Part shown: piece by piece, positions 12,211 to 23,598 of the stretch
How positions within the stretch are numbered: position 1 is the first letter of the stretch
How the letters are laid out: each line of letters begins with the position of its first letter
From: Neocallimastix lanati (nom. inval.)
Taxonomy: Eukaryota; Neocallimastigomycota; Neocallimastigomycetes; Neocallimastigales; Neocallimastigaceae
DNA length: 64,000 nt
Reading direction: 5' to 3'
Assembly (NCBI GenBank): GCA_016946835.1
Contig: JACVTC010000237.1
Span: 1-64,000, forward strand
The notes under the pieces: generated by a model
Seen by the model: the letters and a program-made list of their open reading frames with translations, nothing else
Told to the model about the DNA's origin: nothing
The model's database searches: none
Translations under genes and position numbers: made by a program

Positions 12211-12664
12211 TTCAGTTCAAATTAATTATTTGACTGACCATATGATTTTCAGTTCAAATTAATTATTTGACTGACTATGTCATTTTTCAGTTCATATTAT
12301 AATTTGACTGACTATACTATTTTTACAGTTCAAATTAATTATTTGACTGACTATGTCATTTTCAGTTCAAATTATAATTGACTGACTATTTTATTATTTT
12401 ATTTTATTATTAATTTTTTTTTTTTTTTTTTATTTTATTTCAATATAAAATTTTATTGATAATACTAATTTTCAGTTCGAATTATAATTGACTGACTATA
12501 TTATTTTTTCAGTTCAAATTATAATTGACTGACTATTTTATTATTTTATTTTATTATTAATTTTTTTTTTTTTTTTATTTTATTTCAATATAAAATTTTA
12601 TTGATAATACTAATTTTCAGTTCGAATTATAATTGACTGACTATATTATTTTTTCAGTTCAAAT
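12211..12664 (-). repeat. Leader hairpin array of element A, proximal part
   Basis: About ten imperfect palindromes of the form CAGTTCAAATTATAATTGACTG, spaced by AT-rich spacers, plus a long second-order duplication (a T-rich block occurs twice, near 12410 and 12550). The last unit is cut at CAAAT (12660-12664) by insertion of B; the array resumes at 18979. Confidence 0.85.
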
Positions 12665-12922
12665 TGTCAAAATAATGATTAATTTAATTAATCTATCTTT
12701 AATATAAATAATGACCAATTACTTGTATTAATATTTAAAATAAAAAGTATAAAAATCATGGAATTATTATTTTACAAAAAATAATATCTTATACAAAAAG
12801 AGAATAAAAATAATTTATACTGTTATAAAAAAATATTTTTCTAAAAACTACTAATCCATATATATTTATTATTGTGTTTATTATAACTTATTTGAGTGTT
12901 TCTTAACACAATATTTTTGACA
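12665..12922 (+). repeat. 5' LTR of element B
   Basis: Starts TGTCAAAATAATG and ends AATATTTTTGACA, with terminal inverted TGTCAAAA/TTTTGACA. CCAAT starts at LTR position 51 and TATAAAAA at 84. A solo copy is at 50034-50292. Confidence 0.95.
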
Positions 12923-12971
12923 GATTAAGAGTCTCAATCTCAACCGATTAATCCATATAAAAGCTAAGTAT
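12923..12971 (+). promoter_or_regulatory. Primer-binding site of element B, tRNA-Lys(CUU) half complement
   Basis: Starts GATTAAGAGTCTCAATCTC directly after the LTR. The reverse complement gives anticodon arm TGAGA-CTCTTAA-TC, preceded by a D-arm-like stretch containing TAATCGGTTGAGAT. Confidence 0.8.
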
Positions 12972-13172
12972 TTTTTTTAAAATAAAAATTTAACATTAAA
13001 TAAATTTGATATTTATATATTTATTATTAAATATTAATTTTTAATTATTTATATATATATATAAATATTTATAAATTATAAAACTAAAATAAAAGTGGAA
13101 TCTTTAATATTTAAAATAATTGAACAAAGAAGTCCAATATCAATATAATTGAATTTGAAAATAAACAAAAGG

Positions 13173-13437
13173 TCAGCTATTAGACAGAAGCTGAGGATGA
13201 AATAAAAGATCAGCTATTGAATATAAGCTGAGAATGAAACAAAAAATCAGCTATATTATATAAGCTGAGAATAAAAGAACATAACATGTCAGCTATACTA
13301 TATAAGCTGAGGATAAAAGAACATAACATGTCAGCTATGCTATATAAGCTGAGGATAAAAGAACATAACATGTCAGCTATGCTATATAAGCTGAGGATAA
13401 AAGAACATAACATGTCAGCTATGCTATATAAGCTGGG
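13173..13437 (+). repeat. Leader hairpin array of element B
   Basis: Seven units of a 22-base imperfect hairpin TCAGCTAT...ATAAGCTGA. The last four sit in a near-perfect tandem of about 42 bp with spacer GGATAAAAGAACATAACATG. The stem is TCAGCT/AGCTGA. The distance to the gag ATG is about 600 bases of A+T-rich leader. Confidence 0.9.
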
Positions 13438-14046
13438 AAAAATATAATAAAAAATTCAATTATATAATAAATAATTAAAATAAAGATTTTAATTAAAATG
13501 AAATTATAATAATATATTAAATATGAACAATTAATGATATAATCATTTTCACAACAATAACAAAAATTTTTAAATACACTTAATATAAATAAATTAATCT
13601 ATTGTTCGTAATATAAATATATACAATACTTTATAATAAGCATTAATAAAAATAATTTATTCTTAATTAAAAAAGGAAGAGTAACATAATCACATTCACA
13701 TTATTTAATAAAAGAATCAAAATGATAGGTTTCAGTAATAATAAAATTATACTAATTTCTCCATCAATATTAAAAAATGTATATTAATATCTTTAAATTA
13801 AATTTTTTAAATATTAATCATTAAAAAATCTATATAAATAGATTAATAATAAATTGTCACTAAAAATAGAACCAATCAAAATTAATTACAATTTACATTA
13901 TTTAATTTAATAAAATAAAATCTAACTAAAGAAATAAAAAATATATAAAAGACAAATTAAAGAAAAGCAATAAAAAATAAATTAAGAAAATAATAAAACA
14001 TAAATACTTTTAATTAAAATAAGAAGGTAAAAATAAAAAATAGAAA

Positions 14047-17000
14047 ATGAGCAGAAACAATTCAAGAAGTAACTCCAGAAACCAAATCATCGAAATTCCC
14101 GAATCAGAAAGTAATTTCTTCGCTAAAGGAATCTCTTTCAATTACTCCGAGAATTTCAATCATGTTACCGAATTAACGGTTGAAAACTTCCAAGATTGGA
14201 AAACTAACGTATTGGACCTCTTAATCATCAATAATCTAGATGAATACGTTAGTTTACCAAAAGTAAAAAAATTGAGAAAGAAGGATATTAAAGAAGATTT
14301 AGATAAGTACATTAAAGATAAATTTAATAATTCTCTTGTTTACGATATTGGGACAACCCAAACAGATATCAAGAATGACATCATGGTCAAATGGATAATT
14401 AATAATAGCCTGGGAAAGAAAACGAAAGAAATAATAAAAAACCATAGTAAGACCGCCTTCGAAATGTGGAACTTCCTTCAAGATTCCTTTACTTTAGGAG
14501 AAGAGCATCAAAAAATGCTATTACGAAATAAATTAAACAGATTGAAATTTACCACAGATGATGACATACATATCTTCCTTGCAACACTTCAAAATATGAT
14601 CGATGAATTGGAAATCATCGATACAGACATGAGTGATAGTGTAAAGGTAGGGATTCTGAATAGAGCCTTACCTGAAAATCTAAGGTGGATAAATGTTTTC
14701 CAGTACAATAATGAATGGATAAAATGTTGCAATTACGTAAAAAGAATAATACCAGATATTCTTTTCTCGAACATCAAGGAAAGAAAACTTCAAGAAGAAA
14801 ACGCAAAAAATATTTTTAATTTACAAACTGAAAACAAAAATAAACAAAATAATAAGCATTTAAAAATAAGAAGAAGAAAAAATGGAAAATGTTTCTTATG
14901 TGGAAAATACGGCCACTACAAAAAGGAATGTTATAAGTATAAAAGAAATAAGCTCTTGAATCAAAACAATGAAAATAAATCAATGAAAATTCGAAGAAAA
15001 TTGAACAAAAAATATAATAAAAGTAAAATTAATAACAAGCATTTATATTCAATAAGCAATTACAACAACTATAAAGACGACTACTTAGAAGATTTTTCTA
15101 AAGATTATAACTCTGACAATGCAATCGAAATTAATTGTTTAGAAAGAATAAATAATAAAAATCACAAAAATAGTAATATATATAATAATAACTTCATAGT
15201 TTGGATTTTAGATTCAGGTGCATCAATCAGTACTATTAATGACATAAAATTTCTTACTAACATTAAAAAATGTAAAACAAAAATTTTACTAGCGAATGGT
15301 AAAGAAGTATTATCTGAATTTTGTGGCGATTTTGTAGGATTCATTAACAACAACAAATTCATTTTAAAAAATGTTTATTATTCACGATATATTAAGAGAA
15401 ACTTAATTTCAATCAATCAATTAATTTCTCAAAATTATAAAGTAATATTCAATAATTATGACAACTACCCACAAGCATTAATTTATGATAATAATGGAAA
15501 TAGAATTTATAAATCTTTATCTAATGATAAAAATACTTATCAAATTTTCACTTCCAAACACCAAACAAATTTAAATTCAACAAAACATAACGAAATCAAT
15601 TATACAGAATCAAATAACCAACAAGTAATAGACCTTTGGCATAGACGCCTAGGTCATTATGATATTTCTAAAATAAAAAATAAATTAAGTAATATCAATC
15701 TAAAATTAAAATGCCCAGTATGTATTAATTCCAAATTAAAAAATAAGTCATTTAAACCATCTATCAATAAGACTAAACAAATTTTAGAATTAATACATCT
15801 AGATCTTGTAGGACCTGTTAATCCTTCAATAAATAACAATAAGTATTTCCTTACAATTTTAGATGACTACTCTAGATATGGATGGGTCATCTTCACTGAA
15901 AATAAAAATGATGTATTTAACAAATTTATCATTTGGTATAATAAAATTTATAATTCATTAAATATAAATATCAAAGCAATTCGATCTGATAATGGGAAGG
16001 AATTTCAAAATAGTAAATTTCAAATTTTCTGTGAAGAAAATGGAATTCATCATCAGTTTTCAGTTCCTTATAACCCTTCTCAAAATGGAAGGGCTGAAAG
16101 ATTTAATGGTATACTCATTGCTTCTTCAAAATCACTTCTTAACGACGCTAAACTCAGTCATGATTTTTGGGAGTTTGCTGTTGATACTGCAAACTATATT
16201 CATAATCGACTTCCCCATCAAGGCATTCAAAACAAAATTCCATTTGAAGTATTTTATAATAAGCCTGTAGATTACAATACATTTAGAGTATTCGGATGTA
16301 GAGTCTATTTCTTTGTGCCAAAGGAACTAAGATCAAAATTTGACAATAATTCACATCCTGGTATTTTTCTTGGATATGGCGATCATCCTTCCACTTACAA
16401 AATTCTTGATGTTATCAATAATAAAATCATCCAATCTCGCACTGTAGAATTTATGGAAAATGAACCAGGAAATTCCTTTTTAAATCGTATTCATTCCAAT
16501 AACAAATTCAGGGAGAGCAACTGTCTAAACCGACTTAGATACCGTAATGAAATTGATGATTATAATAATAAAATAACAGATATTATCAATGAAAGAAATG
16601 CTACAACAAATTTTAACCAGAATAGAAATATTAACCAGAATAAAAATATTAAAAATCAATCCAAAAATAAATCCTCTAAAACAAATAGAATTAGTAGTAA
16701 ATATTATCCCAATTATCAAAATAATAATAAAAAAATTATCATTAATAACAGTAATCAAAATAATAATAATGAAAATAACAACAATACTATTGACAATAAT
16801 TCAATCAATAATAGTAACAATACTTTCAATCAGGAATTGTTAAATTCAAATGATCACAATTTCAATAATAATTCAATCAATATTAATAATGAAATTAAAA
16901 ATACGACTGAAAATGATAACAACAAAATATCAACAGAAAACCAACAAGAAATTAACAACATTAATAATAAATATAACACAAATAAAGAGAAAAATCAAAA

Positions 17001-18645
17001 CTATCAACATCCTAAAAATTCAAAAAGGAATTTAAACAATTTTACAATTAATTCAAATAAAAGAAAAAAAATAAACAACACAGATGAATCAGACATGAAA
17101 ATTAATGAAAATACATTAATTGAACCATATAACTTCAAGGATATATTCAAATTTAAAGATAAAATAGAATGGCTAAACGCAATCAAGAAAGAATTAGAAA
17201 TCATGAAAAATCTTGATGTTTATAAAATTGTTAAAACAGTACCATCAGGATCCAACGTAATATCATCACGATGGGTATTTAAGTATAAAAGAGATGCAAA
17301 CGGAAATGTTATTAAAAGAAAGGCAAGATTAGTTGCAAAAGGATACACTCAACAGTACGGTATCGACTACAAAGAAACATTTGCACCAACACTAAAACAG
17401 GATACAGTTCGAATCATTACAGTTATCGCGGTTCAGAAAAATTTCAATATTGTTCAAATAGACATCAATTCAGCTTATTTAAATGCACCATTAAATGAGC
17501 ATATATACATGAAAGCACCAGAGGGTCATCCATCTTACGGAAAATCTTTTTGGGAACTTCACAAAGCTCTTTACGGCTTAAAACAAGCTGGTAAAGAATG
17601 GAATGATAAACTCAATGAAGAATTGATAAAAATAGGTTTCAATAGAATAAAAAGTGAGCCATGCGTTTATATTAAATTAAACAATGGGAAGGAAATAGTT
17701 TGTATTCTCTCAGTATACGTTGATGACATTCTCATTGCAGGAACAAATCAAGAAATAAATAAAGTAAAACAATCTATTCAAAGGAAGTTCAATATAAAGG
17801 ATATTGGGGATGTTGAATTTGTAATTGGAATAAAATTTACCAAAACTTTAAATGGTTACATTTTACATCAAGGTAGATATATAAATGACATTCTAAATAA
17901 ATTCGATATTAACAACTTAACACCAGTAAAAAATCTTATGCCATTAGTAAATCCAAATCTAAGAACCAAGAAATTCAATGAAACAAAATACCGAAGTGCA
18001 ATAGGAAGTTTACTATATTTAGCTATCTGTACCCGTCCTGATATTCTTTTTGCTGTTAGTAGAGCTTCAAGAAAATCAACAGATCCCAACTTAGAAGATT
18101 GGATGAATGTTTTAAAAATTTTTAGATATCTCAAATATACAAAAAATTATGGAATCAAAATAGAAAAGGGAATGAATTTAAAAATATTTGTAGATGCCGA
18201 TTTTGCTGGCGATCCGAATACAAGAAAATCAACTTCTGGATTTCTCATGTTAATGGGGGACACTCCAACAAGTTGGTATTCCAAATTACAGCACTGTGTC
18301 TCCACCTCAACTACAGAAGCTGAATATTATAGCTTAAGTGAATGCGCAAAACATTCATTATGGTACAAAAATTTACTAAACGAATTAAACATAAATATCA
18401 AAGAAATAACAATTTTCGTAGACAATAAAGCAACAATATATAATAGTGAAAATCAATCAATAAATCCGAAATCAAAACACATTGATATTAGGTATCATCA
18501 TATTAGGGATTTAGTAAATAAGAAAATTATAAAATTAAAATACATTAAATCAAAGGACAACCTTGCTGATGGTTTTACAAAATACTTAAATAACTCTTTA
18601 ATGGACAAATTTAGAAATACCTTATTAACGAAAATAATTAATTAA
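14047..18645 (+). CDS. gag-pol: Element B Gag-Pol polyprotein (copia type), intact
   Basis: 1532 residues in one frame, with no separate pol frame, so protein maturation should rely on the internal protease. Order: Gag helical region with FNYSENFNHVTEL near the start, then an NC zinc knuckle CFLCGKYGHYKKEC (residues about 282-295). Protease WILDSGAS (about 386) and GAG-pre-integrase LWHRRLGH with CPVC (about 529-558) follow. The integrase core has catalytic Asp in HLDLVGP (about 586), Asp in RSDNGKEF (about 647) and Glu in NGRAERFNG (about 685). An Asn-rich spacer (about 850-1030) leads to reverse transcriptase with RWVFKYKRD, RLVAKGYTQQYGID and YVDDILIAG (about 1224). RNase H has VDADFAGD, STTEAEYYSL, VDNKATIYN and KHIDIRYHHIRD (about 1380-1490). 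The start is the first ATG after the leader and matches the Gag N-terminus of the sister elements. Confidence 0.97.
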   Translation: MSRNNSRSNSRNQIIEIPESESNFFAKGISFNYSENFNHVTELTVENFQDWKTNVLDLLIINNLDEYVSLPKVKKLRKKDIKEDLDKYIKDKFNNSLVYDIGTTQTDIKNDIMVKWIINNSLGKKTKEIIKNHSKTAFEMWNFLQDSFTLGEEHQKMLLRNKLNRLKFTTDDDIHIFLATLQNMIDELEIIDTDMSDSVKVGILNRALPENLRWINVFQYNNEWIKCCNYVKRIIPDILFSNIKERKLQEENAKNIFNLQTENKNKQNNKHLKIRRRKNGKCFLCGKYGHYKKECYKYKRNKLLNQNNENKSMKIRRKLNKKYNKSKINNKHLYSISNYNNYKDDYLEDFSKDYNSDNAIEINCLERINNKNHKNSNIYNNNFIVWILDSGASISTINDIKFLTNIKKCKTKILLANGKEVLSEFCGDFVGFINNNKFILKNVYYSRYIKRNLISINQLISQNYKVIFNNYDNYPQALIYDNNGNRIYKSLSNDKNTYQIFTSKHQTNLNSTKHNEINYTESNNQQVIDLWHRRLGHYDISKIKNKLSNINLKLKCPVCINSKLKNKSFKPSINKTKQILELIHLDLVGPVNPSINNNKYFLTILDDYSRYGWVIFTENKNDVFNKFIIWYNKIYNSLNINIKAIRSDNGKEFQNSKFQIFCEENGIHHQFSVPYNPSQNGRAERFNGILIASSKSLLNDAKLSHDFWEFAVDTANYIHNRLPHQGIQNKIPFEVFYNKPVDYNTFRVFGCRVYFFVPKELRSKFDNNSHPGIFLGYGDHPSTYKILDVINNKIIQSRTVEFMENEPGNSFLNRIHSNNKFRESNCLNRLRYRNEIDDYNNKITDIINERNATTNFNQNRNINQNKNIKNQSKNKSSKTNRISSKYYPNYQNNNKKIIINNSNQNNNNENNNNTIDNNSINNSNNTFNQELLNSNDHNFNNNSININNEIKNTTENDNNKISTENQQEINNINNKYNTNKEKNQNYQHPKNSKRNLNNFTINSNKRKKINNTDESDMKINENTLIEPYNFKDIFKFKDKIEWLNAIKKELEIMKNLDVYKIVKTVPSGSNVISSRWVFKYKRDANGNVIKRKARLVAKGYTQQYGIDYKETFAPTLKQDTVRIITVIAVQKNFNIVQIDINSAYLNAPLNEHIYMKAPEGHPSYGKSFWELHKALYGLKQAGKEWNDKLNEELIKIGFNRIKSEPCVYIKLNNGKEIVCILSVYVDDILIAGTNQEINKVKQSIQRKFNIKDIGDVEFVIGIKFTKTLNGYILHQGRYINDILNKFDINNLTPVKNLMPLVNPNLRTKKFNETKYRSAIGSLLYLAICTRPDILFAVSRASRKSTDPNLEDWMNVLKIFRYLKYTKNYGIKIEKGMNLKIFVDADFAGDPNTRKSTSGFLMLMGDTPTSWYSKLQHCVSTSTTEAEYYSLSECAKHSLWYKNLLNELNINIKEITIFVDNKATIYNSENQSINPKSKHIDIRYHHIRDLVNKKIIKLKYIKSKDNLADGFTKYLNNSLMDKFRNTLLTKIIN

Positions 18646-18708
18646 TTATATTAAAATCTATCTTCATTTTTTTTTTATCTTTTAAAAAGTTTTTTTTTTG
18701 AAGCTAGA

Positions 18709-18720
18709 TTTTTGGGGGAA
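18709..18720 (+). promoter_or_regulatory. Polypurine tract of element B
   Basis: GGGGGAA, preceded by a T run, directly before the 3' LTR start TGTCAAAA; the expected plus-strand primer position. Confidence 0.6.
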
Positions 18721-18978
18721 TGTCAAAATAATGATTAATTTAATTAATCTATCTTTAATATAAATAATGACCAATTACTTGTATTAATATTTAAAATAAA
18801 AAGTATAAAAATCATGGAATTATTATTTTACAAAAAATAATATCTTATACAAAAAGAGAATAAAAATAATTTATACTGTTATAAAAAAATATTTTTCTAA
18901 AAACTACTAATCCATATATATTTATTATTGTGTTTATTATAACTTATTTGAGTGTTTCTTAACACAATATTTTTGACA
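18721..18978 (+). repeat. 3' LTR of element B
   Basis: 258 bp and, by eye, identical to 12665-12922. Followed by the second CAAAT target duplicate (18979-18983). Confidence 0.95.
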
Positions 18979-19185
18979 CAAATTATAATTGACTGACTAT
19001 ATTATTTTTTCAGTTCAAATTATAATTGACTGACTATTTTATTATTTTATTTTATTATTAATTTTTTTTTTTTTTTTATTTTATTTCAATATAAAATTTT
19101 ATTGATAATACTAATTTTCAGTTCGAATTATAATTGACTGACTATATTATTTTTTCAGTTCGAATTATAATTTGACTGACTATAA
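18979..19185 (-). repeat. Leader hairpin array of element A, distal part
   Basis: Continuation of 12211-12664 after the insertion of B, with four to five further CAGTTCRAATTATAATT(T)GACTG units. The interval 19186-19524 that follows is leader with a very long T run (about 19260-19308). Confidence 0.8.
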
Positions 19186-19268
19186 TATATATGTATATTT
19201 TTATATACAATGAATGAATAATGATATTATTAAATTGTATTAATCCCTCATTAATTTATTTATTTATT

Positions 19269-19315
<47 letters not shown>

Positions 19316-19524
19316 TTTTGATAATATATTTTGATTTAATTATTATGAAAATAACAAAGTTAATTATGTAGATTCATAATTAATTAAATTATTTCTTTGA
19401 TGATTCAAAATTAGATGTTATTATTGATAAATATAAAAATGATTTTTAATATTAAAGATAAGAAAGCATTAGTTCAATTTATTTATAAGATGAATATATT
19501 TATATATTAATTATGTAAATTATA

Positions 19525-19569
19525 ACTTAACTTATAGTTAAGCTCAGTTGTAGACTGAGACTCTTAATC
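19525..19569 (-). promoter_or_regulatory. Primer-binding site of element A, tRNA-Lys(CUU) half
   Basis: The plus strand reads directly as a tRNA 5' half: AGCTCAGTTGTAG followed by TGAGACTCTTAATC, ending exactly at the LTR boundary (19569/19570). Two bases of a normal D arm are missing. Confidence 0.8.
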
Positions 19570-19810
19570 TATTAAACACCAAAAACAAATATTGAGAAAA
19601 TTAGATATATTTTTAGAATAACATTTTATATATAATACTTAATATTTAATTTTATTTATCTTTATTTTTTATGATTACAAAAGTGTATATGTTTTTAACA
19701 AGGTTACATTTTATTTCTTTTATAATTTTATTTAAATATAATAATATTCTGATTGGATAAAATATATTAAAGTCATTATTAAGTATTTATTTTTTTTTTA
19801 TATTCTAACA
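19570..19810 (-). repeat. 5' LTR of element A
   Basis: 241 bp, nearly identical to 6715-6956; followed by the TSD ATTTC at 19811-19815. It lies 7.9 kb from its gag because B is inserted in the leader. Confidence 0.9.
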
Positions 19811-19903
19811 ATTTCAATATTAATAAATATATATCAAATATTAATACTTTTTTAACATATAAAGACAATAATATTAGTGCTTAATTAAAATTAATATTAA
19901 ATG

Positions 19904-20144
19904 TATTAATCACCAAAAAGTATTGAGAAAATTAGATATATTTTTACTATAACATTTTATATATAATATTTCATATTTAATTTCATTTATTTTATATTTT
20001 TTTTTATGATTATAAAAATATATGTGTTATTTATTAAAGTTACATTTTATTTTCTTTTATATATTTTATTTAAATATAATAGTGTTCTGATTGGGTAAAC
20101 TATATTAAATTTATTATTACATATTTATTTTTTATATTCCAACA
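19904..20144 (-). repeat. Solo LTR of the A/D family
   Basis: 241 bp in minus orientation (ends TTCCAACA on the plus strand). The TSD AAATG is on both sides (19899-19903 and 20145-20149). It lies in the leader of D, with leader sequence resuming at 20150. Confidence 0.85.
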
Positions 20145-21400
20145 AAATGACATAATTAAAAATATTATATTAAAAATAAGATATAAAAATAAAAACCAAT
20201 CATATTACTGAATTATATTATTTTTATAATCTTTATATTAATTGATATATATAACTTAAACAATTATCAAAAAATATATTAATAAAATTTATTATAAATT
20301 TTCATAAAAATATTAAACAATATATATTTCAATTCGTATTTATTTAATGAAAATAAAATAAAGTTTTAAATAATGTATTAAATATGTATAAATAAACATC
20401 TAAACAGGTAACATATTCCTTATCAATTATATTTTAAAATATTCATAATATAAAATATTAAAAAATTATTAATAAAATAAATTAATTCGTTTAAAACTTT
20501 CAGCAATGGCTAGAAGAACTAATAGAAATCAAGTAATTACTATTGAGGAACCCATCGACATCAGGCCAACAATTAAATTTAACTACTCTAAAAATTTTAA
20601 CAGAGTAGTTGAATTAAATACTGAAAACTATAATAGATGGAGAACCAAAATCCTTCATCTATTATCAATTAACAACTTAGTTGATTATATCACCAATAAA
20701 AAAGGTTAAAAAATTAAGGAAAAGAGATATACAAGGTGATTTATCTGAGTATATTGAAGATGAATTTGATGACACATTGGTGTATGACAAAAGCACCAAC
20801 GTAGTTGACATCAATAATGATATTACAACAAAATGGATCGTCCTAAACAACATTGGAGAAAAAATCCAATACATTGTGCAAAGATCAAACAAAACAGCCT
20901 TTGAATTTTGGAGAATACTAAAAAGATCTTTTACCAAAAACATTAATATATGTAAATTAGAACTTAAAAATAAGCTCGATTATTTAAAGTATAACCCAGA
21001 AGTGGATATTAATATCCTTATTTCTGAACTACAAAATACCATTGATGAATTTCGAGAAAATAGATGACATTGAACCAAGTGTCAAAGTGGACCTCCTTAA
21101 CTGAAGAGGAATTTCGTTGTATAAATATATTCCAATTTAAAAATGATTGGAGTAAATGTAGTGAAAACTTTAAGGATGTATTGCCTGAAGTCATCTCTTC
21201 AAACTTAAATGAATCCATAAATACTAATCAAAACAATAAAATTATATTTTCAATAGAAAATAATAATAATATTAATGCAAATAAGAAAAATCTCACTAAA
21301 ACAAAAGATCTACTAAAAATACTAAAAATGGTATATTCAATTACTGTGGTAAATAGGGTCATTTCTCTTATGACTGTAAAAATAGAAAAGATGATAAAAT

Positions 21401-21607
21401 TGTCAAAAATAACAATTAAGAGTTACTCAGAATATATAATTAAGATAGTTTATTAGAATAAAGTTAAGGGTTATCAAATGTAGAAAGGGGTAAAACACGA
21501 TTTATATACATGAAGTAATATGTGGTTTGATACTTATCTTATGATATAATAATATAGATATGATAATTTAATAACATAAATTATTGGTTCTTTTTATATT
21601 TTTAACA
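21401..21607 (+). repeat. Solo LTR of a separate small family
   Basis: 207 bp starting TGTCAAAAATAAC and ending ATATTTTTAACA, flanked by AAAAT on both sides (21396-21400 and 21608-21612). It interrupts the gag zinc-knuckle region of D. Its sequence does not match the other LTRs in the window. Element orientation is not certain. Confidence 0.75.
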
Positions 21608-23392
21608 AAAATTAATAATAAAAGAAGAAAAACTTTCAAACACAGAAGAAATAATTTTAAAAGAAAATATAATAAACGTAGAAATTATGCAAATTTCATG
21701 GAAAAAGAAAGGTATGATACAAGCAATGCAGATGCTTTTACCAAGAATTACATTTCTCAAGATAATCTGGATATTAATTTAGCCATAATAAATAAACATA
21801 ACGACGACAACAAACAAAAAGAAATGATGTCTTGGATATTAGACTCCGGCGCATCAATAAATATCACAGGTCATTTAAATAAATTAAATAATATTCAAAA
21901 ATGCAATGAAAAAGTTTATTTAGCTAATAATTAAATTATATCAACATAATTTAAAGGAGACCTCATACGGTACATTGATATTCAAAAAAATAATCATTAA
22001 AATGTTTACTACTCACCAAAAATAAATAAAAATTTATTATAAATTGGAAATCTCATACAACAAGGATATAAGATAATTTTCAATAATAATAATAATAAAT
22101 CATATGTACTAATTTATAATAAACACAATCAAAGATTATTATCAATTAAATCGAACCAATCTAATACATTTATATTTTAGATTTCAATTCAGCCATTAAA
22201 TTTTCAAAACAAGTACCAAAATAATAATTTGATTGAAGTCATTTATACACATTTGAAATCAATTGATAAACTAAATTTATGGCATCGTCGTTTGGCTTAT
22301 TTCAATATCAACAGTATCAATAATAAAATTTTAAAAATCAACATAAATTCAAAGTGCCCTATTTGTAGTTATTCAAAACTTAAAAATAAACCTTTCAAAT
22401 CGTCACATAGTAGAACTAAAAATATATTTCAACTCATACACATGAATCTCATAGGTCCAATCCAAAATTCTATTTATGGCAACAAATATATTTTAATCAT
22501 CTTGGATGACCATTCAAGATTTGGGTGGATCCTCTTTATGAAGAGTAAATCAGAAACTTTTTATCACTTCCATAATTGGTTTAATAAAATAAAAAATCAA
22601 TTTAATAAAAGAATTCAATATATACATACAGATAATGGCAACGAATTTAACAACAAAAATTTTAAACAATTATGTATTAACTTTGGAATACAACATCAAT
22701 TTACTGTTCCCTACCATCCACAACAAAATGGTAGGATTGAACAATTCAATGGTACTATAATCAATTCCTCAAAATCAATGTTAAATGATGAAAAATTGAG
22801 TTTACAATTTTGGGAAGACGTCGTAGCCACTTCCAACTACATTCATAACCGAATCCCTCATAAAGGCATAAATAATAAAAATCCATATTAACTTCTAACT
22901 AATAACAAAGTTGATTACTCAAACATATGTGTCTTCGGATGTAAAATTTTTTATTACATTCCAAAACCATTCCGTACCAAATTTTAAAATAACTCATCTC
23001 CTGGCATATTCTTGGGGTATGTTGATTATCCCACAGTATACAAAATTCTTGATTTAATAAATAATAAAATTATAATATCACGAAATGTTGAATTTTTTGA
23101 ATTTACACCAGGTAATTCACATTTATCTCATTGCGATAATGATATCTCAAATTTTATTCTTAATAATATAATTAGTAGGAATGATAATACTTACTTTTAT
23201 GATAACTCGTATGATATAAATCATGGCACAGATTTCAATAATATTAACAATAATAATCTGTATTATCAATATAATAAAAATAAGTCAAAAATATATGCAA
23301 ATATTAAACAATAATATTCAAATTAATGAAAATAATATATCAAGTAAAAGCAATCAAATAAAAAATAAAAGAACATATAACAAAAGAATAAA

Positions 23393-23598
23393 TTTTAGAA
23401 ATAAGAATATCTTTATTTTGTTAAAAAATATGAATAGTATCAATTTATAAAATTATACGTTTTTGTAGTATTTATAGTTGAAATAATATACGGCTTATTA
23501 TTATTACCTATCATATATCTTACACAGATATATTAAAATATATAACATTACACCTTAAATTAATCTAATTATAAAACTTTATATTTATATTTCTAACA
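23393..23598 (-). repeat. Solo LTR, family of 27043-27248
   Basis: 206 bp. Minus-strand reading starts TGTTAGAAATATAAAT and ends TTATTTCTAAAA. Flanks are ATAAA and AGAAA (TSD with one mismatch; the uninserted sequence in A reads AGAAA). It interrupts the poly-Asn linker of D. Confidence 0.8.

Larger units (their letters stand above)
12665..18978 (+). mobile_element. Element B: apparently intact copia LTR retrotransposon
   Basis: A complete 6.3-kb element with 258-bp LTRs (12665-12922 and 18721-18978) that look identical base for base when read side by side. It has a primer site, hairpin leader, one uninterrupted gag-pol ORF, and a purine tract before the 3' LTR. The TSD is CAAAT (12660-12664 and 18979-18983). 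It is inserted in the hairpin array of A, making it the youngest insertion in this nest and a good candidate for a currently mobile element. Confidence 0.95.
6715..19810 (-). mobile_element. Element A: copia LTR retrotransposon, minus strand, inserted in the leader of D
   Basis: A full element with both LTRs (6715-6956 and 19570-19810), a primer site (19525-19569), leader array, one gag-pol frame with two stops (7009-11676) and a purine tract at the 3' LTR. The TSD is ATTTC on both sides (6710-6714 and 19811-19815). Flanking sequence on both sides belongs to the leader of D. The A leader is itself split by element B. The two LTRs differ by one substitution and T-run length as read, so insertion was fairly recent. 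Confidence 0.9.

Noticed and set aside
13210-13413. Antisense ORF with repeated LCSFILSLYSIADM-type units
   Set aside because: A translation of the hairpin array of B on the wrong strand; the repeats are explained by the DNA array.
13173-13437. Tandem palindromic units with spacers look superficially like a CRISPR array
   Set aside because: Spacers are not unique, units are part of a retrotransposon leader, no cas genes occur, and the genome is eukaryotic.
19525-19569. Possible tRNA genes at the Lys(CUU)-like motifs
   Set aside because: Only the 5' half is present at every site and it always abuts an LTR; there is no T arm or 3' acceptor strand, so these are primer sites.
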